64,000 nucleotides of DNA from Trema orientale (GCA_002914845.1 JXTC01000197.1:434011-498010), one strand, 5' to 3'; counted from the stretch's first letter, positions 48,579-60,689 are shown. Notes: generated from the sequence alone by a model not told the origin. Translations and numbers: made by a program.

Positions 48579-48849
48579 TCCTCACAAAAGTGGTAGAATC
48601 TAATGGCGGTAGTAAATTTAGTTAAACATTTGAAAAAAATAGTAATTACCAACTTAACCCCTAAATAAAAGGGAAAAAAATACTTAGTACTACCTTTTGA
48701 TAAATAATACCAAGAATACTATGTCTAAATTTTTACTTATTTTTGTACTATCTTTTTTTAGAAAAATAACAAATTCTTACTAAGAAAGATCAAATAACGT
48801 CTTAGAATTTCTATTTTTTCTTGTTTCTTTTTGCTACTAGTCTACGTAT

Positions 48850-49115
48850 AGTTGATCATTCTTAAAACTAATTACCATTTTATTATTAGAAATCATAAAC
48901 TAATTGATTTTTGGAAACTAGAAACCAAATTGGTTACTAAAAACTAATAATCATATTAGTTTTCACCATAAATATCATAACTATTTAGTTAATAAAAACT
49001 GAAAACTAAATTAATATCTATCATAAACAGTAGAACTATTTGGTTAATTTAATTATTGATCACTAGAAACCAATTTGATTATTAGAAACCAGTTACCGAA
49101 ATCCAAAAACCAATA
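48850..49115. repeat. degenerate AACCAATTTGGTTA-type repeat, patch 1
   Basis: Repeated words gaaaccaaattggttac, aactaataatcatattag, gaaaccaatttgattattag, gaaaccagttaccg. The same motif set fills 60690-61190 and 63200-64000. Confidence 0.7.
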
Positions 49116-49214
49116 TATATTTCTGTTACTTTTATTTCAAAAATATAATTACTTAGTTTGAGAACTTGATCATATTCTTCGGCGTTCTTATTCAATGCCT
49201 CACTCAATTTTTGA

Positions 49215-49545
49215 TACAGGGTGTTCTACAAAAAGGATATCATAATAGTTTTCAGGAAACTTTCATTGTTTCCTATGATTTGAAAGAGAAACTACAATGG
49301 TTTTCAGGATAGTTTCCTATGATTTACTTAGCTATAGGGCATTCAGATAAAAGGAAACTACGATGGTTTCTAGGAAATCTTTGCGGTTTCTGTGATTTAT
49401 TTAGCTACAGGACATTCTGCAAAAAGGAAACCACAATAATTTCTAAGAAATATTCGTAGTTTTATGTGATTTACTTACGTATAGGACATTCGGCTGAAGG
49501 AAATTAAACTGGTTTCCAGGAAACCTTTATAGTTTCCTTGAAAAA
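49215..49545. repeat. 74-bp minisatellite, about four units
   Basis: Units start near 49215, 49333, 49407 and 49481 with acaggacattctgcaaaaag-like words. Each contains a 'ggaaactacaatggtttccaggaaa' palindrome-like core and ends 'gtgatttacttagctata'. Spacing between the last three is 74 bases; the first unit carries an extra partial copy. Confidence 0.85.
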
Positions 49546-50289
49546 AAAAAAAAGATGACTTATTTACTAAAATACCACCACATTTTCTAGCTTCCAAAGT
49601 ATTTAGAAAAATGCCATAAAAAGGTCGTACGGAATTTTTATTATTTTTGAAAGATTGTAAATTTGGTAATATTTTTTGAAAAGTAGATATAAGTGTTCAA
49701 AACCCTAAATAAAACACATTCACATACATATAGGAATGAAGGCCCAAATCCATGATTTCCAAAGGCTCATACTACGAAAAACTTTGAATGAAGTAACCCA
49801 TAATTTAATGCAACCATTCGTTGAACGAAAATATATTTAAAGTGCATACATTCATGTACATAAAATAAATGAATATATGGATACATGATTTTTTAGTTGA
49901 TTTTTTAATTAAAAAAAACTTGTAAATGAAACTTCTCCGCCATATCTATATGCATATGTATATATATATACGTATTTGAAGTAAACTCCTTTACTAATTT
50001 GAAGTTTGAACATAAACCAAATGACAAACAAAATTCTATTTCCCAAGGTCTAACTTTTATAATCCACAACTGAAGCTTTAAAAGAAATAAACTTTTAACT
50101 TTAACTTTTAAAATATGGACATTTACTTAAACTAATTTTAAAAAATTGGTCATCCAACAAGTTTTTTCTTTGGATTAAATGGATGTTTTAGACCAAATGA
50201 CTATATTTCAAAATTTTAAGATTTTATTCTATATAACCAGAAATCCGAGGTTTTTATTACTAGAATTAAAAGGAGGAAATTTGATTTTA

Positions 50290-50695
50290 TATCATAAAAT
50301 GCAATAAAAAAATTTTGAAAAAATTCAGGTTTTTAAATATATTTTTAAAAAATCTCAGATTTATTTATAAAAACACTATTTTTGAAAATATTTAGAAAAT
50401 AACATTTTTATTAATTGTTGAGATATTTAAGGTAATCAATCAAGTTTCTTAATTAAGGTAAGTAGACCAGTTACTCAAGTAACTCAATTGGTTACTTCAA
50501 ATAACTTTACTGGTTACCTCGAGTATCTCTTGAAAAATACTAATATTGTAGTATTTTTTTAAATATTTTTGAAAAATGATATTTTCTCAATAAATTTTAG
50601 AAAATAATAGTTTTCTAAATAGATTCTAGATTTTTCGAAAAATTCAATCTATCCAAGTATGTTGAATTTTAGGCCTGGATTTTTGAGAAAAGCCC
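50290..50695. repeat. dispersed repeat R1 copy C
   Basis: The most complete copy on the right side: 'accagttactcaagtaactcaattggttact' core, 'tggttacctcgagtatct', and a right end AGGCCTGGATTTTTGAGAAAAGCCC, complementary to the left end of copy D. No ORF. Confidence 0.65.
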
Positions 50696-50739
50696 ATTGA
50701 AAAAAAAAATTCAAGGTTTTATTGAGAAATTTACATAAT

Positions 50740-51045
50740 ATGTTTTGAGAAATTTAGGTGGATAACTAAAATTTTAAATTTGATTAAGTAGATGTCCACT
50801 TTTAAAATTTTATAGCTAAATGTCCAGGTATATATATTTTTACACTTAGTAGATACGCATATCTACTAATTTTAGTTACTGTACTGAAATGCACTAGGTA
50901 TATAATTTTTTATACTTGGTATATAAAATTTTACACTTAGTATATAAGCATATATACTGGACATTTTGCTATAACATTTGACAAAAGGACTTTTACTGAA
51001 ATTGGGCCCAAAATTTGGTCATATTTCTATAAGCCCCATATGTTT
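50740..51045 (+). repeat. dispersed repeat R2 copy 2
   Basis: Matches 30536-30780 in order and orientation, but complete where that copy has an N. Tandem words TTACACTTAGTA and GGTATATAA recur inside. Class unknown. Confidence 0.85.
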
Positions 51046-51732
51046 TTGTACCTTATATTTTTGAAAAATACTCATTTTTTATTTTTCTTTCTAAAATAGT
51101 CATCTTTTAGGTATACATTTCATATGTAAAATATGAATAGTATACATTTACAATATAAATTTTTACCTATACTTTACATTTACAGTATAAATTTATACTT
51201 ATGATATACATTTTGATATGTACACTGATTTTTAAGTTTAATTTTTATTCATGAAATGTATTCCATGTATAAAACACGTGTGGTTGACATTTCTCCAAAA
51301 AATGGGTATTTATAAAGTACAAATAAAAAATGTGTATGGATGAAAATAGCTTAAAAAATTGGTATTTATAAACTTTTCCTGGTTTTATTTGATACAACCA
51401 GCTTCGTATTTTTTGCTAAATTAAAGAAACCCTTCCATCAAAATATAAATAAATGAATAAATAAACCCCAGATTTTTTTGATAATAACCCAATCTCGGGC
51501 TCTCGGAATACTAAGTGCTATTCTTATTGTTTTTTTTTTTTTAAATTTAATTGATGCTCAAATAAGATAAGGGCATTAGAGCCGTATTAGGAAATTTCAC
51601 TCCTTTTGGATTTCAATTTTGATCTAATGATTATCATTAAATTAAATAGGTTGTTAGTCAAAGAAATCATCAAAATTACAAAATTTATTGTACTTATCTA
51701 TAGTAATTTTACAAAAATCACTATCTCTTCCT

Positions 51733-51747
51733 CTATATATATATATG
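51733..51747 (+). promoter_or_regulatory. TATA box of the SKP1-like gene
   Basis: CTATATATATATATG about 110-120 bases before the ATG at 51854, in good position for a leader of about 80 bases. Confidence 0.55.
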
Positions 51748-51853
51748 ATTCTCTGAAAGCCCTATTATATATAATCAAACCTCAAAAAGCAACAAAACGT
51801 ACCTCTTTCTTTACTTTTACGTAACCTTCACGAACAATACTTTCTCCAGCACC

Positions 51854-52390
51854 ATGTCTACGTCGTCTTCCGTCTCAGAACAAAGAAGGCTAATGACACT
51901 GAAAGCCTCGGATGGCATTATATTCCTCGTCGAGGAGCCGGCGGCAATATTGCTGGGGACGATCAAGAACATGGTGGACAAAGCTGGCTGCGGCATGGTT
52001 CGCAACGGCATGATTCCGATTCCCAACGTGGACAGCAAAACCCTAGGCCTCATGCTAGAGTGGTGCAAGAAGCACGCTGAGGCAGCGGAGGAGTGCTTTG
52101 GCGGGGGCTCTGAGGCGAAGCGCAAGATTGCGGCGGAGCTCAAGGAGTGGGACGCCAAATTCGTTGAAAACATGGACCAAGCAATTCTCCACGATCTGTT
52201 GATCGCTGCCGATTATCTTGAGGCGAGTGATGAACTGATTACCTTGCTCACCAAAAGAGTGGCCAACATCCTAAAGGGCAAGACGGCGGAGCGGATTCGT
52301 CGTGAGTTCAACATTCCGAATGATTTTACCCCTGATGAAGAGGAACGCATCCGCAAACGACTTAGTAGTTGGGTTTCATATGCTAATTAA
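51854..52390 (+). CDS. SKP1-like protein (ASK family), divergent and intronless
   Basis: 178 aa in one exon; the ATG has the good context ACCATGT. SKP1 proteins link F-box proteins to cullin 1 in SCF ubiquitin ligases in nucleus and cytosol. Seen: an N-terminal BTB/POZ-like part (about 14-75: LKASDGIIFLVEEPAAILLGTI ... IPIPNVDSKTLGLMLEWCKKH); the linker rich in Ala/Glu; a core with LKEWDAKFVENMDQAILHDL and LLIAADYLEAS; and the C-terminal dimer-helix signature ILKGKTAERIRREFNIPNDF with TPDEEER. The usual end ENQWAFE is replaced by RKRLSSWVSYAN; this end helps hold the F-box in typical SKP1, so partner choice may differ (inference). The coding sequence is GC-rich against its surroundings. Lack of the single intron of conserved ASK genes fits the fast-evolving retro- or tandem-born ASK lineages of plants. 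Frame intact. Confidence 0.93.
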   Translation: MSTSSSVSEQRRLMTLKASDGIIFLVEEPAAILLGTIKNMVDKAGCGMVRNGMIPIPNVDSKTLGLMLEWCKKHAEAAEECFGGGSEAKRKIAAELKEWDAKFVENMDQAILHDLLIAADYLEASDELITLLTKRVANILKGKTAERIRREFNIPNDFTPDEEERIRKRLSSWVSYAN

Positions 52391-54300
52391 TATTATAGTT
52401 TTTGATATATTATTTCTCTGCGTATTATTCAGCTTTTTATCTTGATCATATTGTTCTACCTCCTATATCTATAAGTATTATAAATTTGTCTAGGTTGTTT
52501 TTATTTTTGTGTTGTTCTTTTTTCTTGGCTATTTAATGACTAAAGTCACTTTTTGACTCTAAATTAGGGGTGAATTCAGAGTACTTGGTTAATTAATTAC
52601 TTTTGGGAATTCAAATTTGAAATTCTTGGGTTTTATATTGATCACTTATAGCTTCGTTAATTACCTCAAGCAATAGACGTTATTCACAGAAAATTCAATG
52701 TTTAATTACGAATGATCAACTAGTGACACTGACCTTCGAAGTAATATATATTTTTTTTCTTTAAATTAACTTTATTCTCTTGCAAATTAAGCACTGTTCG
52801 TAATCCTAATTGTTATTTTCTTCTCTTAGTTTTCTGATCTTAATTAATATATGTTTATTATGACCTCGATATGCCTTAGGGGAAAAAAAAAGTCATTCTT
52901 TATCAAATTTTAGTAACTAGACATTTTTTTCCCCGGAAGTGTAGTCATTTCTTATCACGATGATGAGTACTACGTTGTACAATCTTCCACACATATTATG
53001 TCTTCTTTTTTTTTTTTTTTCCCTTAACAAGAGTTGCGGATGGTACACCGTTGAAGACTTAGGAGATTAAAGCTCCCTGTGGTATAAGGAACTAGACAAA
53101 CACAATTAATAAAATTCTAGACCAGTCGTCCTGGTACGTGTATACTCAACTTGCTTTAATCTACTCGTTGCAGTTGTATTAGGAGTCTTTATGGGGTCTA
53201 TCATCCGCAATCACATTGGTTGTTATTTGAAGTATCTTTATAGTCAATTACAGTTTCCAACCACTGCCCTTGAATATTTATGTTATTGGTTACTTCTTCG
53301 TTTGAATAAATGATTAAGCAAACAGGGTAATCGATTAATAGTTTATTGTACTAATTAGAGATTAAATTTAAAGAGAAAGTACACTCTGAAAGTTATAGAC
53401 TATAATAAGATGTGAATTATTCTTTTAAGTGCTAAAACAAATAAAATAATTAAATCTCTAACAAAGGCCTGTGGAAAATGTCAGCAAGAATCACATTATG
53501 CAGGATACATAGTGGTTACTTTACTTTTTAACAATCCAAAGTCCATCATGTCCCACATCAGCCATGAAACAAGTATGGCAGTTACACCACAATCGAATAT
53601 GGCTTTGTTGGACATGGTACTGTGACTGTGAGAATAATGTGATAGTTTCTTTGGAATTTAGTAGTGGCACTTTCTCTTTTTAACTTTCTTTCTTTTTCTT
53701 TACATCGATGTTTACCAAAGGGGGGAAAAAAAAAACTTTCTTTCTTTTTCTTTCTTTTTTAACCAGGCTGAACAATTTTATTTTGACATTAATGTGTTTT
53801 GAAGATGAGAAAAGTTTAAAATACATAGAAAATAGTGCTTTATTTTGTAATCCAAACTACTAAACGAATCTCACGAATTACACTAGCATACTTGAATATG
53901 ACCCCATGACTCTCTAATGTACGCTTTTATACAATATTCTATAACTAGATACCGTACAAATTATGCTTATAAAACGAGTAAAATCGTATAATCGGACAAT
54001 TCACGAACACACAATACTCATGAGTGACATGGGTATATTTCGTAATGGTTTATAAATCGTGTTACTAATTCATCGTGCTAAAAACTGAGGGTGCTCTTAT
54101 CTCTCATTTCAACTACTTATGACTGATCTAAGAATTTGTAGTGATAATGTCTTAAAGGCTTTCGGGTGATTGTTTGGACTTTTTTGGCACTATGGCTTTT
54201 CCACTTTATGCGTATTTCAATATTGGCTGGCTGGCACACAGTTGAGAGGACCCCATAAAAGGACAATGTCACTTCTCTTCTCATAATACCAAAGCTCAGC
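52391..54300. other. spacer between the SKP1-like and F-box genes
   Basis: No gene recognised on either strand. A repeated 'aactttctttctttttcttt' word pair lies at 53680-53760. The last few hundred bases should hold the F-box gene promoter. Confidence 0.55.
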
Positions 54301-54409
54301 TACACGACTCTCCTCTCTCCTCTCCTCTACTCTACCATATCCTTTTCTCTTCTCTCATCATTCATGCCATTGACACTTTGAGAATAGACCAATTTATTGT
54401 TTTTCAAAC

Positions 54410-54453
<44 letters not shown>

Positions 54454-54949
54454 ACTTTGATTTTAATTTATGGTGGTTGATGACTGAAGACTTGACCGCA
54501 CACACTTGTATCTTCTCATAAATCTCCGAAATTCTCTTCTCCTTTTGGAACTCTTAAGCTCCTACCTACTCCCCATCAGGACTTAACCCTCAAAAGTGGA
54601 AAGTTTTGGAAATCTGAGACAGACCCATTTGATTTTGGTGACCCAATTATATGCCAAATCTATTTGGTCTTCAAAATTTTCATGCATGATTCACGGTGGA
54701 AGCCAGAATTCGAGATTCTAGGACAAACCCATCTCGGTTTCAGGTTTGAATCTCTTCAATTTTGCTTTAAATCTTCTTTCTTTATTTCTTTTGATTGTTT
54801 GAAATTTTTTTTTAATTGAATTTTAAGATTCAGAATTGTGTTTATGCAGTGAATTGGGAATGTTTGGACATATATAAGCATAGATTTTGAACACTTACAT
54901 ATCAAATTAATTGACAAAGATTCATGATTTATCTTAGTTGAACATTACT
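54300..54949 (+). promoter_or_regulatory. F-box gene 5' leader: CT tract, GA microsatellite, short upstream ORFs, probable leader intron
   Basis: A pyrimidine tract ctctcctctctcctctcctc (about 54308-54330) and a (GA)n run at 54416-54442 suit a plant leader. Upstream ATGs open short ORFs, including MPLTL at 54365, MVVDD at about 54471 and one starting MHDSRWKPEFE at 54682. A probable leader intron runs from the GT at 54744 to the AG at 54849 (tttcag|gtttga ... tatgcag|tgaatt). Confidence 0.45.
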
Positions 54950-57900
54950 ATGTCATCTGAACCCTGTGGCTCGACCCTGCTCTTGGCATTGCCTGATGAT
55001 GTATTTTCAATTGTTACTCGGTCCCTTTCGCCTAGAGATATATGTAACCTTGGTCTTTGTTGCCGGAGCCTATATGGGCTTGTGACCTCTGAAAAAGTCT
55101 GGTTCACACAGTGTGATATGGTAGGATTTCTGCCACACCAAGAACTTGTCGAATGGCGAAATGCTGTGTCGTCTTACAAAGCACTTTGTCGTTTTCTTTA
55201 TACTGTTCGGCCATTGATGGGAATTTGGGTTCACCAGAATCCTGAGCTTGGCAATGTCGTTTATGTCATGCCTGGTTTCGTCTCTGTTGTCGGGTGTCGC
55301 ATAATTCCTCAGGAACTTGGCCCGTTAGGCATTGAAGATGGCCCTATTCTTTGGGCTCCTGTGTTTGAGATTTTTGGTGATTGTGATGGTTGTACTACAT
55401 TTTTCCTACATGGGAGGGAGAAGGGGAATGACTATTTGTATCCTGGTTCGGTTAAGTCTATTGACAGGAGCTGCAATGTGCTGTTGCTTGAGGTTGAGCC
55501 TAAACAACGTAAAAATGAGGTTAGTTTGTTGCAAAGCAAGAGTTTTGTCCATTATTCAGACAAGGAGGTGTCGAGAAAAGTTTGTAGATCAAATAGTGGA
55601 TTGTCAAAGTCACAGAGGGTGTATAGTCAGCGTGAAAGCATAGTGCCCTTCAGTCGTTTGGCTTTTAGTGATAGAAGAAAGTTGCTTGAAGCTATTACGG
55701 GCCAAGTTCGTCTAAAGGTGCCTGACCTGGCAACTGGGCCGTTGTTTCCTTCAATGAGGACTGATGAGGAGAGCTTCTGTAAAGATATGGTGCTCTTATG
55801 TGAACGAAGATCAGTACTGATTCAAATGCATAAACTCGGTGGAGCTCACATTGATTGGAATTCGAGTGCCCAACTGCTATCTGATCCAACCCATCTGGAA
55901 CTGAGTGAGATCAGAAAGACTCTTGAACGATCAAGTGGTCTTCATTATTCTACCAGTGTAGAAGATGGCCATACACAATGCAGCAAGAAGAAAACTCTTG
56001 GTAAGTATTTAAGGGCTAGCATTAATCAGATCCTTGGGAAGTCAAATGGTGGTCTTGCAACTTCAAAGAATGGTTCCTCAAGCAGTGACAATAAGCATGC
56101 CCAGCTTCTTGAGTTTCTGAGGTCCGGCGATACAATAGGACTAACATTAAATGCCTCCACTGTGAAGCTGTCATCTTATAGAGCATGGCCAAATATGCAT
56201 GACAGTCGTTTTGCCCTTTATAAGCTGCCATTGCGTGTTCCAACTGCCCAACAAGAGTATGCTGGTCTTTGGGGAGGAACTTTTGGCTGGCCTCCTGGAA
56301 AGCCTACTGAAGACAAGCCTGGAAAGGCTTTGTTCTTTCTTTTGCTTTCCTACGAGGAGTCCCAAGGACAAAGGCTGCTCATTGCAACCAAAATATTGGA
56401 AGGAACTCACTATGTTTTGCATCCTAATGGATCGGCAATGTTTACGGTGAATATTGATGAGGCTTCACAAGATCCATTTCCATGGGATATGGATGCAGAT
56501 TCACTTCCCGTGAATGTTAAACATGCTTTTTTGGGGGAGGGCATTGCAAATGGATATGGTTTCAGATATCCTGGCTCCAAACCTGGCTCCCTCTTTGTAT
56601 TTGAAAACGGTCATCTTACCTTCATTTGGAAGGAGTCTAGGGCTGTCTTAACCCTGCAAAGACTTAACTTGCAAGAGCTTTTGAGAAAAGGTGAAAAAGT
56701 GCCTGCTCTTCCTCCAACTGCCAACTTTTCATATTTGACAAAGTCTTACTCAAATGTTTTCGCTGGCTTCCCAAACTCCTCCAATTGTTTGTCTTCACCA
56801 AGGTTTGTATACTCGCTTAATGAACTCTTACCTACCCTATCCATGTTATTCATTTGCTAAGTTAGTCGTTGATCTATGAATATTTACTATCTGAAACTGC
56901 TGTTGAAAGTGATCTTGTTTAGCATGTTTTCGTCTGTAGTTACTTGTTAAGGGTATTCAATGAGAATTTATTTAAAGAGTTTTGTAAAGAGCTCAGAAAT
57001 ATCACATGTGATTACACAATCGTAACGCAATCTCAGATACTGGGATTTTAAAAGTCTTACAATCATGAAGAAAACAAAGTTTACTGGTTATAAGAATGAC
57101 CAGTGATGAAAAATTACACAAGCTTAACTAAATCTCAAATACTCGAGACTTAAAATTCTTATGAACATGAAGAAGATTACAAGTTCAGTGGTTGTAGAAC
57201 ATACAATCTCATAAAAGCCTATATCTTCTATATCTGCAGAATCACAGTTTTGTAGCACAGCTATCTTTCAGCTTTGGTTCATTAGTCTTTGGAGGTGTGT
57301 CCCTTTAGATGTAGTAAAAGCAGGATATCTATTCCTAACCTTTTTTCTCCCGTAATTATCTGTGAAAGTATATTTTCATACTTTTCTAAGGCATTGAGTT
57401 GACAAGTTGGGCCAAGCTTTCTTATTTTGTTGGTCTAAATAAACTGGGGCAAAGCTTATGTAGCTTTCGCTTTTGCACATATTAGCTGCAAGAGCCCTAG
57501 GAAACTTTGGTGTTTGACCAGACAAACTACAGGTACATGCTATAAAATCATTTTATATGGTTTTGGCCATCTAGCAGTTGTTTTACCTGTTGATAGAAGT
57601 GGGGCTTTCCATGTTGCTCTCTTCTGATTATTGAGTCTTGTCTTTTAGAAAGTAGGCTAAACTTGCTGTATATTGAAATGCTGAGTTCAGTCGGTCCTTG
57701 TGAACCCTATTTTATTCCCTTTTTTTACGGGTTAATTGTCAAGAAATCCACTGCTGACTAATTAGGTTAACCAAGGTAGGAGGTGTAGAAGCATTCCTTT
57801 GAACACCTAAACACACGCACCATTCCCACCAATGTGGAACAACTCACTTTCTCTTTCTGCCAATTGGGAAGAAATCCATTTTTTTCAAGCTCACATGAAA

Positions 57901-58248
57901 AACTGGAACCAGAAAGCTTTTTAATGATTTGTCTATTTTTAGTTTGAATTATGCAGTCGACTAATCATTTAGTATCATGTTACAGTTTATTCCATTTAAC
58001 AAAAAGGACTTGAAGCCAATATGTTTCTCTGGTTATAAAAATTGGAGCTGTTAGCATAAATGTAATCTGATAACAAGGATTGCTTAGAAAGTTGTCTCTT
58101 GACTTTTTACAAATAAACCTCTGAATGACTTTATTTTCTTTTATTTTCTTTTCCCTGTTAATGAATGAGCTGTTAAGTTAAGGTCACCTACTTTTTTCGA
58201 TTTTACAGGCAAAGTCATCAGTCAGACAATTATGGGCAATGCATTTAG
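54950..58248 (+). CDS. F-box protein of the At5g39450 type
   Basis: Two exons, 54950-56802 and 58209-58248, joined inside an AGG codon, 630 aa. The upstream in-frame TTG at 54938 is not a start; ATG at 54950 gives MSSEPCGSTLLLALPDD. Seen: an F-box at about residues 10-58 (LALPDDVFSIVTRSLSPRDI ... LCCRSLYGLVTSEKVW), the SKP1-binding part of SCF ubiquitin ligases; then a long family-specific region including YAGLWGGTFGWPPGKP and FFLLLSYEE near residues 430-475, and GYGFRYPGSKPGSLF further on. No LRR, kelch or other standard substrate domain is visible. The second exon adds only QSHQSDNYGQCI. If the 1.4-kb intron is retained, the protein ends instead FVYSLNELLPTLSMLFIC at 56860. Intact; substrate unknown. 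Confidence 0.95.
57003..57200. repeat. diverged direct duplication in the F-box gene intron
   Basis: About 57003-57100 and 57103-57200 share 'attacacaa.c.taac..aatctcA.atact.g' and 'catgaagaa...aagtt.a.tggtt' at an offset of about 97 bases. Confidence 0.6.
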
Positions 58249-59600
58249 ATTATGGTACAAATGTATCAGCTTTTGCACTGCCATTGATAGAAGATGCTTG
58301 GCTACAATTCCTGATTTGGTAGACACTGTTTTCTTCTCTTTCCGATAATCAACTGCTCTTCGGTGTTTCAAATTTCCACATGATACCAAAGTTCCTTAGG
58401 AACCGTCTATCTTGGTTGACATAAAATTGTTCACTCTAGTTTGTATTTACAGGATTTGAATGTTTCTGCAACAATTTATGATGATAATAAGCAGAAATCA
58501 TAAGCATCTTGTTTGAAGTGAGTAAGGGATTTATGAAGTCTAAAACTGTATAAGAACTAGGAAGAGTTGAAGCATTGCAAGGTGAAATAGTAATAAAAGT
58601 TCTGAAATTGAAGCATTAACTATTTATTTTTGCTTCATGTGGTTCATATTCTTCCGTCTTTCTCTATCTTTCCCTCTTAATATTCATTGTTTACCTTTTT
58701 CCTCTTCCCTTACTTCAAGAATTTTTCAAGAGAGTGAAAGTTGGAACTTGATGCTAATTACAAATCACCAAAAGATCAAATAAATTGTATTTCTGGGTAT
58801 TTTTAAGAATACAGATGTAAGTGCTAGAGCCTGGAGATTCTTTGGTGTAGTAAGTTAAAGTAAAGCTTGCTTTCGTTTTGTTAATATGATGGGTTTGATC
58901 TATCTTTCCCATGAAAGTAACTTGGGTACATGTCTTCATTCTGCCGAGTTAACTTCTATTCATTAACGGTGGCAACTCCAACAATTCAACAAGCATGCTT
59001 TTAGTTTTCAGTCTTTTTTTTTTCTTTTTCTTTTTTAGTTTTCAGCCCAAAAGGAATACTGTCTCTTGAGTACCGGTTAGTTGGGTTAGGTAGTTACCAT
59101 TTTTTTAGAGGGCTAAACCAAACATACCACTGATTAATACTCTAATAGCTACCACCTTGGGCATATAAAAATATGCAACTAACCTCACGAAGAATTGTAA
59201 AAGCGTTTGTCAACAAAAAAAAAAATTGTAAAAGCGAGAATTTATGGTGTATGTCTATTTCCGTAAATGTGATCATTTATTTTACTATTTGTAGCTTAAT
59301 GAATCTGTTTTAATAGTTACTGTCTCCTTGTTTATTAGGAGGGTTTTAATTTCCTTTTTTGATTTTGTATGGTCCTTTATGGCCATTAACGGGAAAATGC
59401 TACATTCCTTTTTTTCTCTTGATGAGAGCAATTTTTATATATACTTATACCCTTAATTCTTTTTTGATAAATATACCCCTAATTCTTTTGTTAGTCACTT
59501 TTCTTTATTTATTAGCTAATTTTATTGTTTTATCTATTAGGAAAACAATTTGCTAGCTTGAGGGAAATTTGCAAATTGGAGGGCAATTAAAGACATAAAC
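58249..59600. other. F-box gene 3' region and spacer
   Basis: The first 200 bases should be 3' untranslated region. The remainder is AT-rich with a short duplicated word 'aattgtaaaagcg' at about 59193 and 59224. No gene recognised. Confidence 0.5.
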
Positions 59601-59605
59601 AATAA

Positions 59606-60074
59606 GGCCCGTTTGGTAGTTCGGACTAAAAGATAGGATTGGACTCTTTTGTCCAGTTTCATGTTTGGATCCCTCTTTTTAGTCTCCTTCCTAGGGTGGG
59701 TTAATTTAGTCTCAGGCGCACCTCTTTTTTTACTTTCTATAATAAATTTTTTTAATTAAAATAAATATTAAATAAATTTTCATTTTCATTTTTTTCAACT
59801 AAAAATTATATTTTATTCTTATATACCTATTTTTCATAGATAAATTAAAATTATATTATTTTATATAATCATCATTTAAATTTATCTTTTCTATTTTTAG
59901 AAATATTTATTTACTTATTTATAAATAAAACGTAATTAGAACTACATTAAGAAAAATTGTTATATTTATTTTATTTTAGTCCTGTGTTATACTAAATACA
60001 GAATAATATTAAATAGTATTATCCAATCTAATTACATTTAGTAGTCCAATCCAATCATACATGTCAAACGAGCT
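59606..60074. mobile_element. MITE-like element with GGCNCGTTTGG ends
   Basis: The left end GGCCCGTTTGGTAGTTCGGA pairs with the complement of the right end AGCTCGTTTGACATGTATG. Just inside both ends lies a GGATTGGACT word (59637 on +, complement near 60045). AT-rich body, no ORF. Superfamily not decided. Confidence 0.6.
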
Positions 60075-60144
60075 ATAAAAGAGAGATAAATTAGATAGTA
60101 CACAGTATTTAGAAAAAGAAAATTTACACGTATATGGTAGTCGG

Positions 60145-60495
60145 TACCGCGCCCAGGCATTGGTTCTCCGATCGACGGTCCATAGGGTGGGGCACTGAGG
60201 GCGCTCAAGACCCAGTCGGTGACTCATGATCACGGCCTCCCATAATAAGGTATTCGATAATAGAGTCAAGGTCGCCGACCCCAACGGTGGGATGCTCATT
60301 CAGGACTAGGAGACCTTTGCCAACGCACTCGCCAATGCGCAGACTTCTGCGCATCTCCTTCGGCTGGTCGCCGAGTTCATCGAGGCTGAAGGAATCTAGC
60401 TTGGTGGAGAGAAGAAGAGGGTTGTGGTTTTTAGTCGGGAGAGATACCAGGCCCAGTGGTCAATCTCTACTCGAGGCTGCTAAACTTGTATGGTT
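60145..60495 (+). pseudogene. fragment of phosphoacetylglucosamine mutase (AGM1/PGM3-like)
   Basis: In shifting frames the translation reads STVHRVG, ALRALKTQSV, then ITASHNKVFDN, VKVADPNGGMLIQD, ETFANALANAQTS, LRLVAEFIEAEGI and VGRDTRPSGQSLLEAAK. These are, in order, the active-site serine loop (TASHN) and following parts of phosphoacetylglucosamine mutase, an enzyme of UDP-GlcNAc synthesis. Frameshifts (about 60220 and 60410) and stops (TAG within 'LIQD*', and after 'EAEGI') break it. The end ...GCTAAACTT|GTATGG looks like an exon-donor junction, so this is probably a genomic exon fragment rather than a spliced retrocopy. GC-rich against AT-rich surroundings. The rest of the gene is absent. 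Confidence 0.8.
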
Positions 60496-60689
60496 CCTTT
60501 CTTCAAAATCTAGTTTTTTATGGAGTATTTGTAGAATTTGTTTAAATAATTATAATTTAATGTAGTTTCTTCTGAAATAATATTTGTTTAATTAAGTTGT
60601 TTGTCATATATAAACATTATGTAATCATTATAGTGCCCAGTGATGGCAATGAACTAAACTATATAGTATGTTGAATTAACTCTCCCTGA

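Noticed and set aside
48353..48652. 99-aa Ser/Arg/Ile-rich frame on -
   Set aside because: Produced by the GATTCTTGAC minisatellite.
48362..49545. CRISPR-like array
   Set aside because: The units are degenerate tandem repeats without unique spacers, in a plant nuclear context.
60287..60565. 92-aa frame on + starting MGCSFRTRR
   Set aside because: Only its VGRDTRPSGQSLLEAAK part is real homology; the start is an artefact of the frameshifted mutase fragment.
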